34,540 nt of DNA, from the NCBI GenBank assembly GCA_903820745.1, contig CAIJIT010000099.1, positions 1-34,540 on the forward strand, in the 5' to 3' direction. A program made the position numbers and the translations under genes. Positions 1-7,762 of this stretch are shown piece by piece. The notes beneath the pieces are model-generated. The model was given only the letters and a program-made list of their open reading frames with translations, was not told the origin of the DNA and ran no database searches. The stretch's first letter is position 1; every line of letters starts with the position of its first letter. This DNA is from an uncultured Burkholderiales bacterium. GTDB taxonomy: Bacteria; Pseudomonadota; Gammaproteobacteria; Burkholderiales; Burkholderiaceae_C.

Positions 1-2442
1 GACCGGTGCGATCAGCAACTGGTAGAGTGCCTGCGCGGCTGGCAGCGGATCCGATTTCGGGTCGCGCAGCAGCCGCCGGAAGGCAGCGATCTGGCGGTTC
101 AAGTCCTTGGCGCTGACCTCGCTGCTGCGCGCCAGTTGCACGCCCGGGCCGGTCAGCAGCAGGTTGACCTGGTCCTCGCTGAGATAGATCTGCAGCAGCA
201 AGGAGCCCTGGCCGAGTTCGCTCAGCATCGTGCGTAAATCAGCCAGCGCCTTGACGCTCGACTCGGCCAGCTCCACCTGGCGCGCCGGCCCCTGGCGCGC
301 AAAGTCCTCGCGCATCGCCGTCATGAAGGCATCGAAAGCCGTTTGCGCCACCTTCAGGTCGGCTGCCAGGATGAGCTGGCGCTGCTTTTGCTCGGCACTG
401 AGGCCCTGCTTGACCAGCTTGAGCAAGCCCTGCTGCTCTGCGCCGATGGCGGCGAGCTGGCCCGAGATCTCTTGGTAGCGGCTCATCCAGCCCTGTTCGG
501 TCGGGTTGTAGCCGATGCGGGTGCGGCCCGGGTCGAGCGTGGCACTGCGGCGGATGAAGTCGAACTGTTCGTCCTCCTTCAGCATGTCGAGCACCATCTG
601 CGCCTCGGGCAGCCGGCCGGCATCGGTCAGCGCTGAGGCCAGCCGCTGATAGGTCGAAGCGACCGAATCGGTATAACTGCGCAATTCGGTGCTACCGATT
701 CCGGCCGCCTGTTCACGCATCGCCTGGTAGTTGTTGACGGCCTGTTTCAGCAGCGTTATGGCAATCGGCCGCTCGTTCAAGGCCAGATGCATCGCCGCCA
801 GACTTGCCAGCGCCAGTGCCGTGTTCGGATGCGCCGGGCCCGAAGTATTCTGATAAATGCTCAAAGCGCGTTGTTGCAGCGGCATGGCCTGCGCTGGCAG
901 ACCGAGTGCGACATCGATCTGTGCCATGGTCTGCAGGCTGGCTGCAAGGTCGGTATGCCAGGCGCCGAGCGACTTCTCGCGTATCGCCAGCGCTCGCTGC
1001 TGCAGCGGCAGGGCCAGTTCCGGATGACCGCCAGCCAGGTGGGCGGCGGCGAGGTTGTTGAGGATTGCTGCCACGCCGGGATGCTCGGGCCCGAGCGCTT
1101 TCTCACGGATCGCCAAGGCACGTTCGAGCAGTGGCACAGCCAGGGTGTCCTGGCCTAGGGCAATGTGCGTCTGTGCCAGGTTGTTCAGCATCTGCGCCGT
1201 GTTCGGATGCGCGGGGCCGAGCGTCTTTTCATAAATCGCCAGCGCCCGCAGCCTTATAGGCAATGCCTTGTCAAACTGCCCCATCCTGGTGTAAGTCGTG
1301 GCCAGATTGCTGAGACTTCCCGCCAGGTTCAGATGCTCGGGGCCGAGCGTTTGTTCGAAGATCGCTGCCGCCCGCTGCTGCAAGGGCAGGGCCTTGTCGA
1401 AGCTGGCCATGGCGCCATAGGTCGAGGCCAGATTGTTCAGGCTGGTGGCTGTGGCTGGATGGTTTGGCCCGAAGGTTTTTTCATGGATTGAAAGACTGCG
1501 CAGTTGCAGCGGCAAAGCGAGGTCACGCCTGCCAAGCACCGCATAGTTGTCAGCCAGATTGTTCAGCAAGGCCGCTGTGTCGGGGTGCTCAGGGCCGCCT
1601 GTTTTTTCCTGAATCGCCAGTGCGCGCAAACGCAGCGGCAAGGCTTTGTCAGGCATGCCAAGAGCCGTTTCGACCAAAGCCAGATTACTCAAACTCGTTG
1701 CGATCAGCGGGTCTTCAGGCGCCAGCGCTTTTTCCCGGAATGCCAGCGCCTGTTGAAGAAGCTGCGAGGCCCGGCTGTACTGTCCGGTCTGATACAAGAC
1801 TGCGGCCAGATTGTGCAGACTTACCGCGATCAACGGATCCCCAGGCGGAAGCAGTTTTTCGCGGATCGCCAGTGCTCGCTGGTGCAGTGCCTGGGCCTCG
1901 GCGTAATGAGTCATTGCCGCCTGGTTCATGGCCAGATTGTTCAAGCTGGCGGCCACGTCCAGATGGATGGGCCCAAAGGCTCGCTCCCTGATCGCAATGA
2001 CCCTCTGGTTGAGCTGCAAGGCTTGCTGGTGCTGGGCCAATGCTGAGCGGGTCTCGGCAAGGTAGTGCAGGGCGACGGCAGTCAGCAGATGCTCGGGGCC
2101 TGAATTCGATTCGGCAATGGCTACGGCCCGCAACAGCAGCGCCTGCGCAGTCTGGTGGTTGCCCAAGGCGGATTCGGCCTGACCTGAGAGCGTCAGCGCA
2201 TCGCTGACCTGAGCGCCTGCAGCGCCCGGCAACTGCCCGGCCAGCGCCAGCGCTTGCTCGCTGAGGACCTTGGCATGCTTGAAATCATGACGGTCGATGG
2301 CCGCCTGCGCCTCCTGAATCAAGCGCGCTAAATCCGGCTCCGCCGGCTCCGCCGGCTGTGCACCAGCCATGATGACAATCAACAGCAGAGGCAACAAGAT
2401 GACTTTTACCCCGGCCTTGCTCCACTTCATCCCCATTCGCAT
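1..2442 (-). CDS. TPR-CHAT protein, exported, C-terminus cut by window edge
   Basis: An open frame of 814 codons runs from an ATG at 2442 through base 1. The N-terminus has basic residues followed by a hydrophobic stretch (VILLPLLLIVIMAG), so a signal peptide with cleavage near AGA-QP is likely. Residues about 60-550 are kinesin-light-chain-like TPR units of exactly 42 residues, with cores such as ALAIREKxLGPEHP and SLNNLA. A helical linker follows. From about residue 745 the sequence (LLLQIYLSEDQVNLLL, then RRLLRDPKSDPLPAAQ) matches the start of a CHAT (caspase-like) domain. The CHAT His and Cys would lie beyond the window, so activity cannot be judged. In the family, TPRs bind a partner and CHAT is a cysteine protease. 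ATGs at 2436 and 2430 are alternative starts; the 2436 start has GGGG six bases upstream. Confidence 0.9.
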   Translation of the reverse strand, partial: MRMGMKWSKAGVKVILLPLLLIVIMAGAQPAEPAEPDLARLIQEAQAAIDRHDFKHAKVLSEQALALAGQLPGAAGAQVSDALTLSGQAESALGNHQTAQALLLRAVAIAESNSGPEHLLTAVALHYLAETRSALAQHQQALQLNQRVIAIRERAFGPIHLDVAASLNNLAMNQAAMTHYAEAQALHQRALAIREKLLPPGDPLIAVSLHNLAAVLYQTGQYSRASQLLQQALAFREKALAPEDPLIATSLSNLALVETALGMPDKALPLRLRALAIQEKTGGPEHPDTAALLNNLADNYAVLGRRDLALPLQLRSLSIHEKTFGPNHPATATSLNNLASTYGAMASFDKALPLQQRAAAIFEQTLGPEHLNLAGSLSNLATTYTRMGQFDKALPIRLRALAIYEKTLGPAHPNTAQMLNNLAQTHIALGQDTLAVPLLERALAIREKALGPEHPGVAAILNNLAAAHLAGGHPELALPLQQRALAIREKSLGAWHTDLAASLQTMAQIDVALGLPAQAMPLQQRALSIYQNTSGPAHPNTALALASLAAMHLALNERPIAITLLKQAVNNYQAMREQAAGIGSTELRSYTDSVASTYQRLASALTDAGRLPEAQMVLDMLKEDEQFDFIRRSATLDPGRTRIGYNPTEQGWMSRYQEISGQLAAIGAEQQGLLKLVKQGLSAEQKQRQLILAADLKVAQTAFDAFMTAMREDFARQGPARQVELAESSVKALADLRTMLSELGQGSLLLQIYLSEDQVNLLLTGPGVQLARSSEVSAKDLNRQIAAFRRLLRDPKSDPLPAAQALYQLLIAPV
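834..2100 (-). repeat. Eleven degenerate 126-bp tandem units encoding TPRs
   Basis: The motif encoding LGPEHP and the following helix recurs at 834, 960, 1086, 1212, 1338, 1464, 1590, 1716, 1842, 1968 and about 2094. The spacing is exactly 126 bases each time, with no insertion or deletion. The copies differ by many substitutions, so this is an old array kept in register rather than a recent expansion. Confidence 0.85.
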
Positions 2443-2659
2443 CCCCAGGATTTTTATCAGTCACAAAAGCATTATCCAATTACAAAGTTTTAGCAATTAA
2501 ATTAATTCAAACGCCTTGCGATCTCCGCCTGTAGCCCGTCCCGTCGCTCGCCATGCAGCGCAGCGCAATGCGGGGAAAATCGTGTCAAGCCGAAGCGCGT
2601 TCCGGCCGCCGGCCCGTTCGACAAGGTGAGCGGGGGCGTCGTCCTTGCTTTGGTGCTGA
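2443..2659. promoter_or_regulatory. Intergenic region with AT-rich promoter-like stretch
   Basis: This 217-bp gap lies between the TPR-CHAT start and the end of the propeller gene upstream on the same strand. Bases about 2465-2515 are strikingly AT-rich for this genome. On the minus strand they contain TTGCTA, a 16-base spacer and TAATGC, with GATAAT overlapping the latter, which is a plausible promoter for the TPR-CHAT gene. The rest is GC-rich, and I see no gene or terminator in it. Confidence 0.35.
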
Positions 2660-3796
2660 TCAGGGCTTTTGCAGCGCCTTTTTCCAGTCGCGATAGAGGT
2701 CCAGATCAACCCCGTCGGGATAGTTCAGATAGCCCGGCAGATGGCCTTTCACGCCGAGCACGCCGTATTGCCAGATGATGGCCTTGGTCTTGCGGTCGAC
2801 GACGATGACGCGGTCGTGCAGGCCGTCGACGATCAGCACATCGCCGGTGTCGGGCAGCTCGCGTGCGATCGATGGGTGGTCGAGCGCCTGTTCGCCTTCC
2901 TTGAAGAAATAGTCCCAGCTCGGTTTGCCGGTGGCGGGGTCGAAGATCACCACCCGGCCCGGCTTGCTGAAATCGGCCACGATGACCTGCTTGCCATCGA
3001 CGGTCGGGAACGCATCTGACGGATAGCGGATATTCGGCGCGCGCACGCTCCACAGCAGCTTGCCGGCGCGGGTGATGCGCGAGATCCAGGCATCGGTAAT
3101 TTCGCTGACCAGGATGTCGCCGTTTTCCATCGGCGTCGCGCCGTTCGGATGCGCCAGTTGATGCGGCGGGTTGTGGCGACATTTGCCTGCCTCGCCCCAT
3201 TGGGTGGCGATGCTGTTGTCCTTCGGATCGATGATCAGCACGCGGCAATTACGGATGTCGGCGGTCATGAACTTGCCGTCTGCCAGCAGATGCGCGTCGT
3301 CCGGGTAATTCATCAACCCGGCCGATTTGCCGCGCCGGTCGGGCACGCCATAGGTCCAGGTGATCGCGCGCGCCTCGTAGTCGACGATGTGGACATCGAA
3401 GTTGTCTTCTTCGCTGACCGCAAGCTGGCGGCCATCAGCCGAGAAGTTCACATCCTCATTGCCGCGATAGAGCAGCAGGCTTGGCGAAGGGAACTCCCAG
3501 ATGATGCGTTTATCGGGCGCGATCTCGATCAGCCGGTTATTGCGCCGGTCGGCAATCACGATTGGGTAGGGCAGCGGTTTGCCCCATGAAGCGACCGGGG
3601 TCTTGCGGTTGCCGGTGACCGGCGGTATCGGCGGCAATTTGACGCCGCTCGAAACGATGCCTGCACCTGTCATTTCGGCGGTGACCTGAACGGCGACACC
3701 AGGCTCTTTTGGCGGCTTTTCAGCCTTGGCCGCAAGCGCCGACGCTGCCAGCAGCAAAGTCGCGAAGAGGGTGGCGATGAGGTGAGGTTGCTGCAT
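2660..3796 (-). CDS. Secreted PQQ/NHL-type beta-propeller protein
   Basis: This encodes a 378-residue protein starting at ATG 3796. That start gives a clear signal peptide (LIATLFATLLLAASALA). The frame stays open further upstream, but the extension lacks export features. Repeated blades of the kind IxDxxNxRLIEI, VHIVDYEARAITWTYG, RVLIIDPKDNSI, RVVIFDPATGKPSWDY and RVIVVDRKTKAIIWQYG show a beta-propeller of the PQQ-like/NHL kind. The hallmark is an aspartate turn followed by a tryptophan two or three residues after I or S. No catalytic residues could be identified. It probably acts in the periplasm as a binding or scaffold protein. It lies on the same strand as the TPR-CHAT gene, 217 bp upstream of it, so co-function is possible but unproven. 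Confidence 0.75.
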   Translation of the reverse strand: MQQPHLIATLFATLLLAASALAAKAEKPPKEPGVAVQVTAEMTGAGIVSSGVKLPPIPPVTGNRKTPVASWGKPLPYPIVIADRRNNRLIEIAPDKRIIWEFPSPSLLLYRGNEDVNFSADGRQLAVSEEDNFDVHIVDYEARAITWTYGVPDRRGKSAGLMNYPDDAHLLADGKFMTADIRNCRVLIIDPKDNSIATQWGEAGKCRHNPPHQLAHPNGATPMENGDILVSEITDAWISRITRAGKLLWSVRAPNIRYPSDAFPTVDGKQVIVADFSKPGRVVIFDPATGKPSWDYFFKEGEQALDHPSIARELPDTGDVLIVDGLHDRVIVVDRKTKAIIWQYGVLGVKGHLPGYLNYPDGVDLDLYRDWKKALQKP

Positions 3797-3920
3797 GGTT
3801 GGCTTGCCTGCTGGATGAACAAGCCACACCATGCCCGACCGGCTGCGCCACATTCTTGATGGTTCTCAAGCTGCGCCGTATCAGGCGCTACTTGCACACC
3901 AGCAGAAAAATTGCGGTGCT

Positions 3921-4427
3921 TTACCGGACCCGCCCAGCCGCCAATCGCAGCAGGTCTTGGTCCTCGGCCATGACCGCGCTCAGCAACTGGTTCCAGTCGT
4001 CTGGAGGATGACCGCTTTCCAGCATTTTGCGGAACACCCGGTAGGCGTCGTCGCTGCTCCCGTAGGCGCGTTTGCTGTCCTCGTTGTTGACCCAGGCGAA
4101 GACAATGACCCTGCTGGGTGCGTGGAAGCGGAAAAACAGCCGGTACTGCTGAAAGAAACTTGCCCGGAACCAATGCTTGTGTTCGTCGCCGAGGGTCTTG
4201 CCCTGCCGGTATTCCGGCTTCATTGGATCCTGCGGGATCACGTCGAAGGCCAGCGTTGTGATCGCCGCCAGTCGCTTGCTGGCATTCTCTTTCACATACC
4301 CTGTGGGGTCCCTCAGCCTTGCGATTTCGACTTGCCGAGCCAGTGCTTCAAGCTGCGCCAGGAACAGCGGGTGCGCGAAAACGGTCCAGCCGTGAACGAC
4401 CAAGGGCGCGGGCTTGCCCTCGCTCAT
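3921..4427 (-). CDS. yhaV: YhaV family toxin (ribonuclease) of a type II TA pair
   Basis: The protein has 168 residues, slightly longer than E. coli YhaV. It carries the family's recognisable blocks: VHGWTVFAHPLF near the N-terminus, the YRQGKTLG segment, FFQQYRLFFRFH, VIVFAWVNNEDSKRAYG, and the C-terminal DDAYRVFRKMLESGHPPDDW. YhaV is a RelE-fold mRNA-cleaving toxin neutralised by PrlF. The ATG overlaps the TGA of the upstream antitoxin gene by four bases (ATGA), so the two are translationally coupled. The frame is intact and all family blocks are present, so it is probably functional. Confidence 0.93.
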   Translation of the reverse strand: MSEGKPAPLVVHGWTVFAHPLFLAQLEALARQVEIARLRDPTGYVKENASKRLAAITTLAFDVIPQDPMKPEYRQGKTLGDEHKHWFRASFFQQYRLFFRFHAPSRVIVFAWVNNEDSKRAYGSSDDAYRVFRKMLESGHPPDDWNQLLSAVMAEDQDLLRLAAGRVR

Positions 4428-4750
4428 TCATCATCTGCCGACAGGGCGGCGTCAAGATCGACGGCAACGCTGCCGGTCAGGGCTCGAAGTCGCTCGACGA
4501 AGACCTTGTCGATGGACTGCAGATGCTCTGGGTGGCTGGCGATATTGCGCGCCAGAAAGCCCAGAAATTGACTCAGCACCGGGTCGTGATCTTCTGCGGC
4601 CCCGACACGCGTCAACAAGACTTCGCCACCAGGACGGATCTCGTAGTGAAGCTTGTCGCGTTTGCCCAGCCGCAGCACACGCCGTACGGTCTCCGGCACC
4701 GTCGTCTGGTAACGGTCGGTCAGCGTGGATTCGGCATCGATGGTGGTCAT
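4424..4750 (-). CDS. prlF: PrlF family antitoxin (AbrB/SpoVT DNA-binding)
   Basis: The protein has 108 residues. The N-terminal half is a swapped-hairpin AbrB-type DNA-binding domain (STLTDRYQTTVPETVRRVL, then LHYEIRPGGEVLLTR). The C-terminal half (DPVLSQFLGFLARNIASHPE onward) is the toxin-binding part typical of PrlF/SohA. PrlF neutralises YhaV and represses its own promoter. It is the first gene of the two-gene operon with the toxin. An inverted repeat lies immediately upstream and is a candidate operator. Confidence 0.93.
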   Translation of the reverse strand: MTTIDAESTLTDRYQTTVPETVRRVLRLGKRDKLHYEIRPGGEVLLTRVGAAEDHDPVLSQFLGFLARNIASHPEHLQSIDKVFVERLRALTGSVAVDLDAALSADDE

Positions 4751-4785
4751 GGTGGGCTAGGGTCAAAACTTGGATGTTCGCCATG

Positions 4786-4825
4786 GTAATGCAATCGCCT
4801 TGCTTCGGCAATGCAACTGCATTAC
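4786..4825. promoter_or_regulatory. Candidate prlF-yhaV operator
   Basis: GTAATGCA (4786-4793) and TGCATTAC (4818-4825) form a perfect 8-bp inverted repeat with a 24-bp spacer. AATGCAA also occurs twice as a direct repeat (4788-4794 and 4810-4816), 22 bp apart, about two helical turns. The site lies 36-75 bp upstream of the antitoxin start, which fits autoregulation by PrlF. The operator role is inferred. Confidence 0.5.
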
Positions 4826-4829
4826 TAGT

Positions 4830-5597
4830 TCAACGCCCTTCGCTGACGCTTCGGCCATGCAGCGCTTGCACAGGCCTTGCGTTATCAGGGAACAACTGGT
4901 GCAGGCTTGCCAGTTGCGCGCTTGACAGCTCCAGCGGCTGCTTCAGTACCAGCCACAGCACGCCCTCGGTGCAGGGCGGGGCGGTCAGCGAGCCGGCATA
5001 GCTGTAATAGCCGCGCTCAGCCGGCAGCCATTGCGCCGGGTCGATCGTCGGCAGCTTGTGTTCAGCCTTGTCGCCGCGCGCCGGCATCTGCGGCAGCAAG
5101 CCGGCCATTGCCTTGTGCTCGGCGCCTTGCCGGAACAGCAGCACCAGCGAGACCAATTGGCCCGACCGGCTCTTGTGCAGAAAATGCATGGCCAGCGGGA
5201 ACTCTTCGCCCTGCAAGCGGTCGCCGCCGGGCGTGTGGAAATGGAATTGCTGCAAGCTCAAGTGCTCAGTGCCGATGGTCAGCTGGCTGCCTTTGGCAAT
5301 GCGCACCCGCACCGTATGGCCATCGTTGACGATGCTGGCCGGCGCGCTGCGATAGTCGAACTGCAGCGGTTTGGCGGTCTGGTTTGGTTTGATGCTGGCG
5401 CTGGTGATGTCGATCGGCGACTGCCGCTGGCCGCGCCCGCACAACGCGTAGTCGGGTCGCATCCCGGCCCAATGCTCAGGACCCTGGTCGCCGCTGTATT
5501 GCCAATGCAGCTTGTCGGCTGCGGCTGCCGACGACAGGGCAGCCAGGCACAAAGCCAGGCTGGCGAAGAGTTTTATCGGCAAACGGGTGCTTGGCAT
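4830..5597 (-). CDS. Exported alpha-class carbonic anhydrase, atypical active site
   Basis: A 255-residue protein with a signal peptide (LFASLALCLAALSSAAAA), so periplasmic. The alpha-class landmarks are present: QSPIDI at 59-64, NDGHTV with the proton-shuttle-like His94, zinc ligands His119 and His121 in QFHFHTP, third ligand His138, Thr205 in SLTAPPC, and Cys53/Cys209 for the usual bacterial disulfide. The enzyme would interconvert CO2 and bicarbonate. Two second-shell glutamates normally conserved are absent: the usual PSEH after the first histidines reads PGGD, and the residue two before His138 is Ala136 instead of Glu. These could lower activity or mark a subgroup. It lies upstream of prlF on the same strand. 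Confidence 0.88.
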   Translation of the reverse strand: MPSTRLPIKLFASLALCLAALSSAAAADKLHWQYSGDQGPEHWAGMRPDYALCGRGQRQSPIDITSASIKPNQTAKPLQFDYRSAPASIVNDGHTVRVRIAKGSQLTIGTEHLSLQQFHFHTPGGDRLQGEEFPLAMHFLHKSRSGQLVSLVLLFRQGAEHKAMAGLLPQMPARGDKAEHKLPTIDPAQWLPAERGYYSYAGSLTAPPCTEGVLWLVLKQPLELSSAQLASLHQLFPDNARPVQALHGRSVSEGR

Positions 5598-5721
5598 CAG
5601 GCGTCGAGCCTAGCCCATTGCAGCCGCAGCACCTTGACGCAACTTGGTGCTTGCAGGGGATTTGCATGGCTCAGCTGCCGGATCTGGCACAGTCGGCCAT
5701 CAGCTCAGCTCGAGGAAGCCC

Positions 5722-7761
5722 ATGCCTGCAATGCCCGAAGCCCAGATCACCCGCTACCAGAACTGGCTGCGCAGTGAACGCGGTCTGCAATTCGACAGCT
5801 ATGACGCGTTGTGGCAATGGTCGGTCGACGATCTGCCGGGCTTCTGGGGTTCGATCTGGGATTATTTCGAGGTCGAATCGCCAACGCCCTATCGCCAGGT
5901 GATTGCTGCCGAAGTCATGCCGGGTGCGCAATGGTTTGAAGGCGCGCAGCTGAACTATGCGCGCCAGGTGCTGCGCCATGTCGGCAAAGCTAATGCGGCA
6001 GGCTGTCCGGCGATTGTCTTTGCCGACGAGTTGATGCTGGCCAGCGGCGCGCTGTGTGAGTTGTCCTGGCCCGAGCTGAAGCGCCAAGTGGCGGCGTTGG
6101 CGCTGGCCCTGCGCGAAATGGGCGTTCAGAGGGGCGACCGCGTTGGCGCGGTGCTGGCGAACCGGCCCGAGACGGCGGTGGCTTTTCTGGCCTGCGCGAG
6201 CATTGGCGCGATCTGGTCGATCTGCTCACCCGATATGGGGCCGGTGTCGGTGCTCGACCGCTTTCGTCAGATCGAGCCCAAGGTCCTGATCGCGGCGGAC
6301 GGCTACCGCTGGGGTGGCCAGGCCTATGACAGGCGCGAGGTACTGGCCGAGTTGCTGCCCGAGCTGCCGAGCGTCGAGCAGCTGATCCTGTGGCGCCATC
6401 TGGATATTGCCGCCCCCTTGCCCGAGCTGCCGGGCCGGCAAGTCCATGACCTGGCTTCGTTGCTGAGTGCCAGCGGGCCCGCAGTTGATGCCTTCGAGCC
6501 GGAATGGTTGCCCTTCGACCAGCCGCTCTGGGTCGTTTATTCCAGCGGCACCACCGGCCTGCCCAAGCCCATCGTCCATGGACATGGCGGCGTGATGCTC
6601 GAGGCGCTGAAATGCGGCACGTTGCACAACAACTTCGGCCCTTCGGCGCTGACCGGTGAGCGTTTCCACTGGTTCTCTTCGACCGGCTGGATCATGTGGA
6701 ACAGCCAGGTGGCCGGCCTGCTTGGCGGCACCACCTTGTGCATCTATGACGGCAACCCAGCCGGTGCCAACGGGCCGGGCCAGCCGCCGGACTGGGGCAC
6801 GCTGTGGCGCTTTGCCGGCGCTGCCGGCGTGACATTTTTTGGTGCTGGCGCAGCCTTTTATTCGGCTTGCCTGAAAGCCGGCACCTCGCCGCAGCGCGAG
6901 GCCGATCTGTCAAGGCTGCGCGCGATCGGCTCGACCGGCTCGCCGCTGGCCGAAGACGCCTACCGCTGGATCTGGGCGCAGCTGCCCAAGGTCGATGGCC
7001 AAGACATCTGGATCGCCACCATCAGCGGCGGCACCGACTTCGCCGGCGCCTTCATCGCCGGCCTGCCGACGCTGCCGGTAATCGCCGGCGAAATGCAATG
7101 CCGCTGCCTGGGTGCCGCCGTCGAGTCCTGGAGCGAAACCGGCCAGGCCTTGCTCGACGAAGTCGGCGAGCTGGTCTGCGTCAAGCCGATGCCCTCAATG
7201 CCCTTGTACCTCTGGGGTGACGAGCAAGGCCAGCGGCTGCACGACAGCTATTTCGACATGTTCCCCGGCGTCTGGCGCCATGGCGACTGGATCCGCCTGA
7301 TGCCCCATGCCGAGCTGGGTGCGACGGGTGCGATCATCTACGGCCGCAGCGATGCGACGATCAACCGGCATGGCGTGCGCATGGGCACTTCCGAGCTGTA
7401 CCGTGCGGTCGAAGCCCTGCCCGAGGTGCTCGACAGCCTGGTCGTCGACCTCGAATACCTGGGCCGCGACAGCTGGATGCCCTTGTTCGTCGTGCTGCGC
7501 CCCGGCCTCACGCTCGACGCCGCGCTGACCTTACGCATCAAGGCCGAAGTGCGCCGCGCGCTGTCGCCGCGCCATGTGCCCGATCAGCTGTTCCAGCTCG
7601 ACGGCCTGCCGCGCACCCTGTCGGGCAAGAAGATGGAGCTGCCGGTGAAGAAGCTGCTGCTCGGCGCCGACCCCGACAGCGTGATGAAACGCGATGCGAT
7701 GGTCAATGCCGACAGCATCGGCTGGTTCGTGGCGTTGGCGCGGCAGCGCGCTGCGGGGTGA
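5722..7761 (+). CDS. aacS: Acetoacetyl-CoA synthetase
   Basis: This encodes 679 residues from ATG 5722, which has GAGGAA about five bases upstream; the frame is open further up but without such a site. It is an ANL-superfamily adenylate-forming enzyme. The P-loop-like motif YSSGTTGLPKPIVHGHGG lies near residue 273, GSTGSPL follows at about 410, and the catalytic C-terminal lysine region is SGKKMELPVKKLL near 635-645. The N-terminal WSVDDLPGFWGSIWDYFEV is typical of acetoacetyl-CoA and acetyl-CoA synthetases. The overall pattern, including the long insert ending GRSDATINRHGVRMGTSE, fits the acetoacetate-specific branch. It would activate acetoacetate with ATP and CoA in ketone-body or polyhydroxybutyrate turnover. 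It ends one base from the convergent next gene. Confidence 0.9.
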   Translation: MPAMPEAQITRYQNWLRSERGLQFDSYDALWQWSVDDLPGFWGSIWDYFEVESPTPYRQVIAAEVMPGAQWFEGAQLNYARQVLRHVGKANAAGCPAIVFADELMLASGALCELSWPELKRQVAALALALREMGVQRGDRVGAVLANRPETAVAFLACASIGAIWSICSPDMGPVSVLDRFRQIEPKVLIAADGYRWGGQAYDRREVLAELLPELPSVEQLILWRHLDIAAPLPELPGRQVHDLASLLSASGPAVDAFEPEWLPFDQPLWVVYSSGTTGLPKPIVHGHGGVMLEALKCGTLHNNFGPSALTGERFHWFSSTGWIMWNSQVAGLLGGTTLCIYDGNPAGANGPGQPPDWGTLWRFAGAAGVTFFGAGAAFYSACLKAGTSPQREADLSRLRAIGSTGSPLAEDAYRWIWAQLPKVDGQDIWIATISGGTDFAGAFIAGLPTLPVIAGEMQCRCLGAAVESWSETGQALLDEVGELVCVKPMPSMPLYLWGDEQGQRLHDSYFDMFPGVWRHGDWIRLMPHAELGATGAIIYGRSDATINRHGVRMGTSELYRAVEALPEVLDSLVVDLEYLGRDSWMPLFVVLRPGLTLDAALTLRIKAEVRRALSPRHVPDQLFQLDGLPRTLSGKKMELPVKKLLLGADPDSVMKRDAMVNADSIGWFVALARQRAAG

Positions 7762-7762
7762 T

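Noticed and set aside
2335-2356. Short GGCTCCGCC tandem triplicate
   Set aside because: It encodes a short Pro/Glu/Ala stretch after the signal peptide of the TPR-CHAT protein and is too short to mean more.
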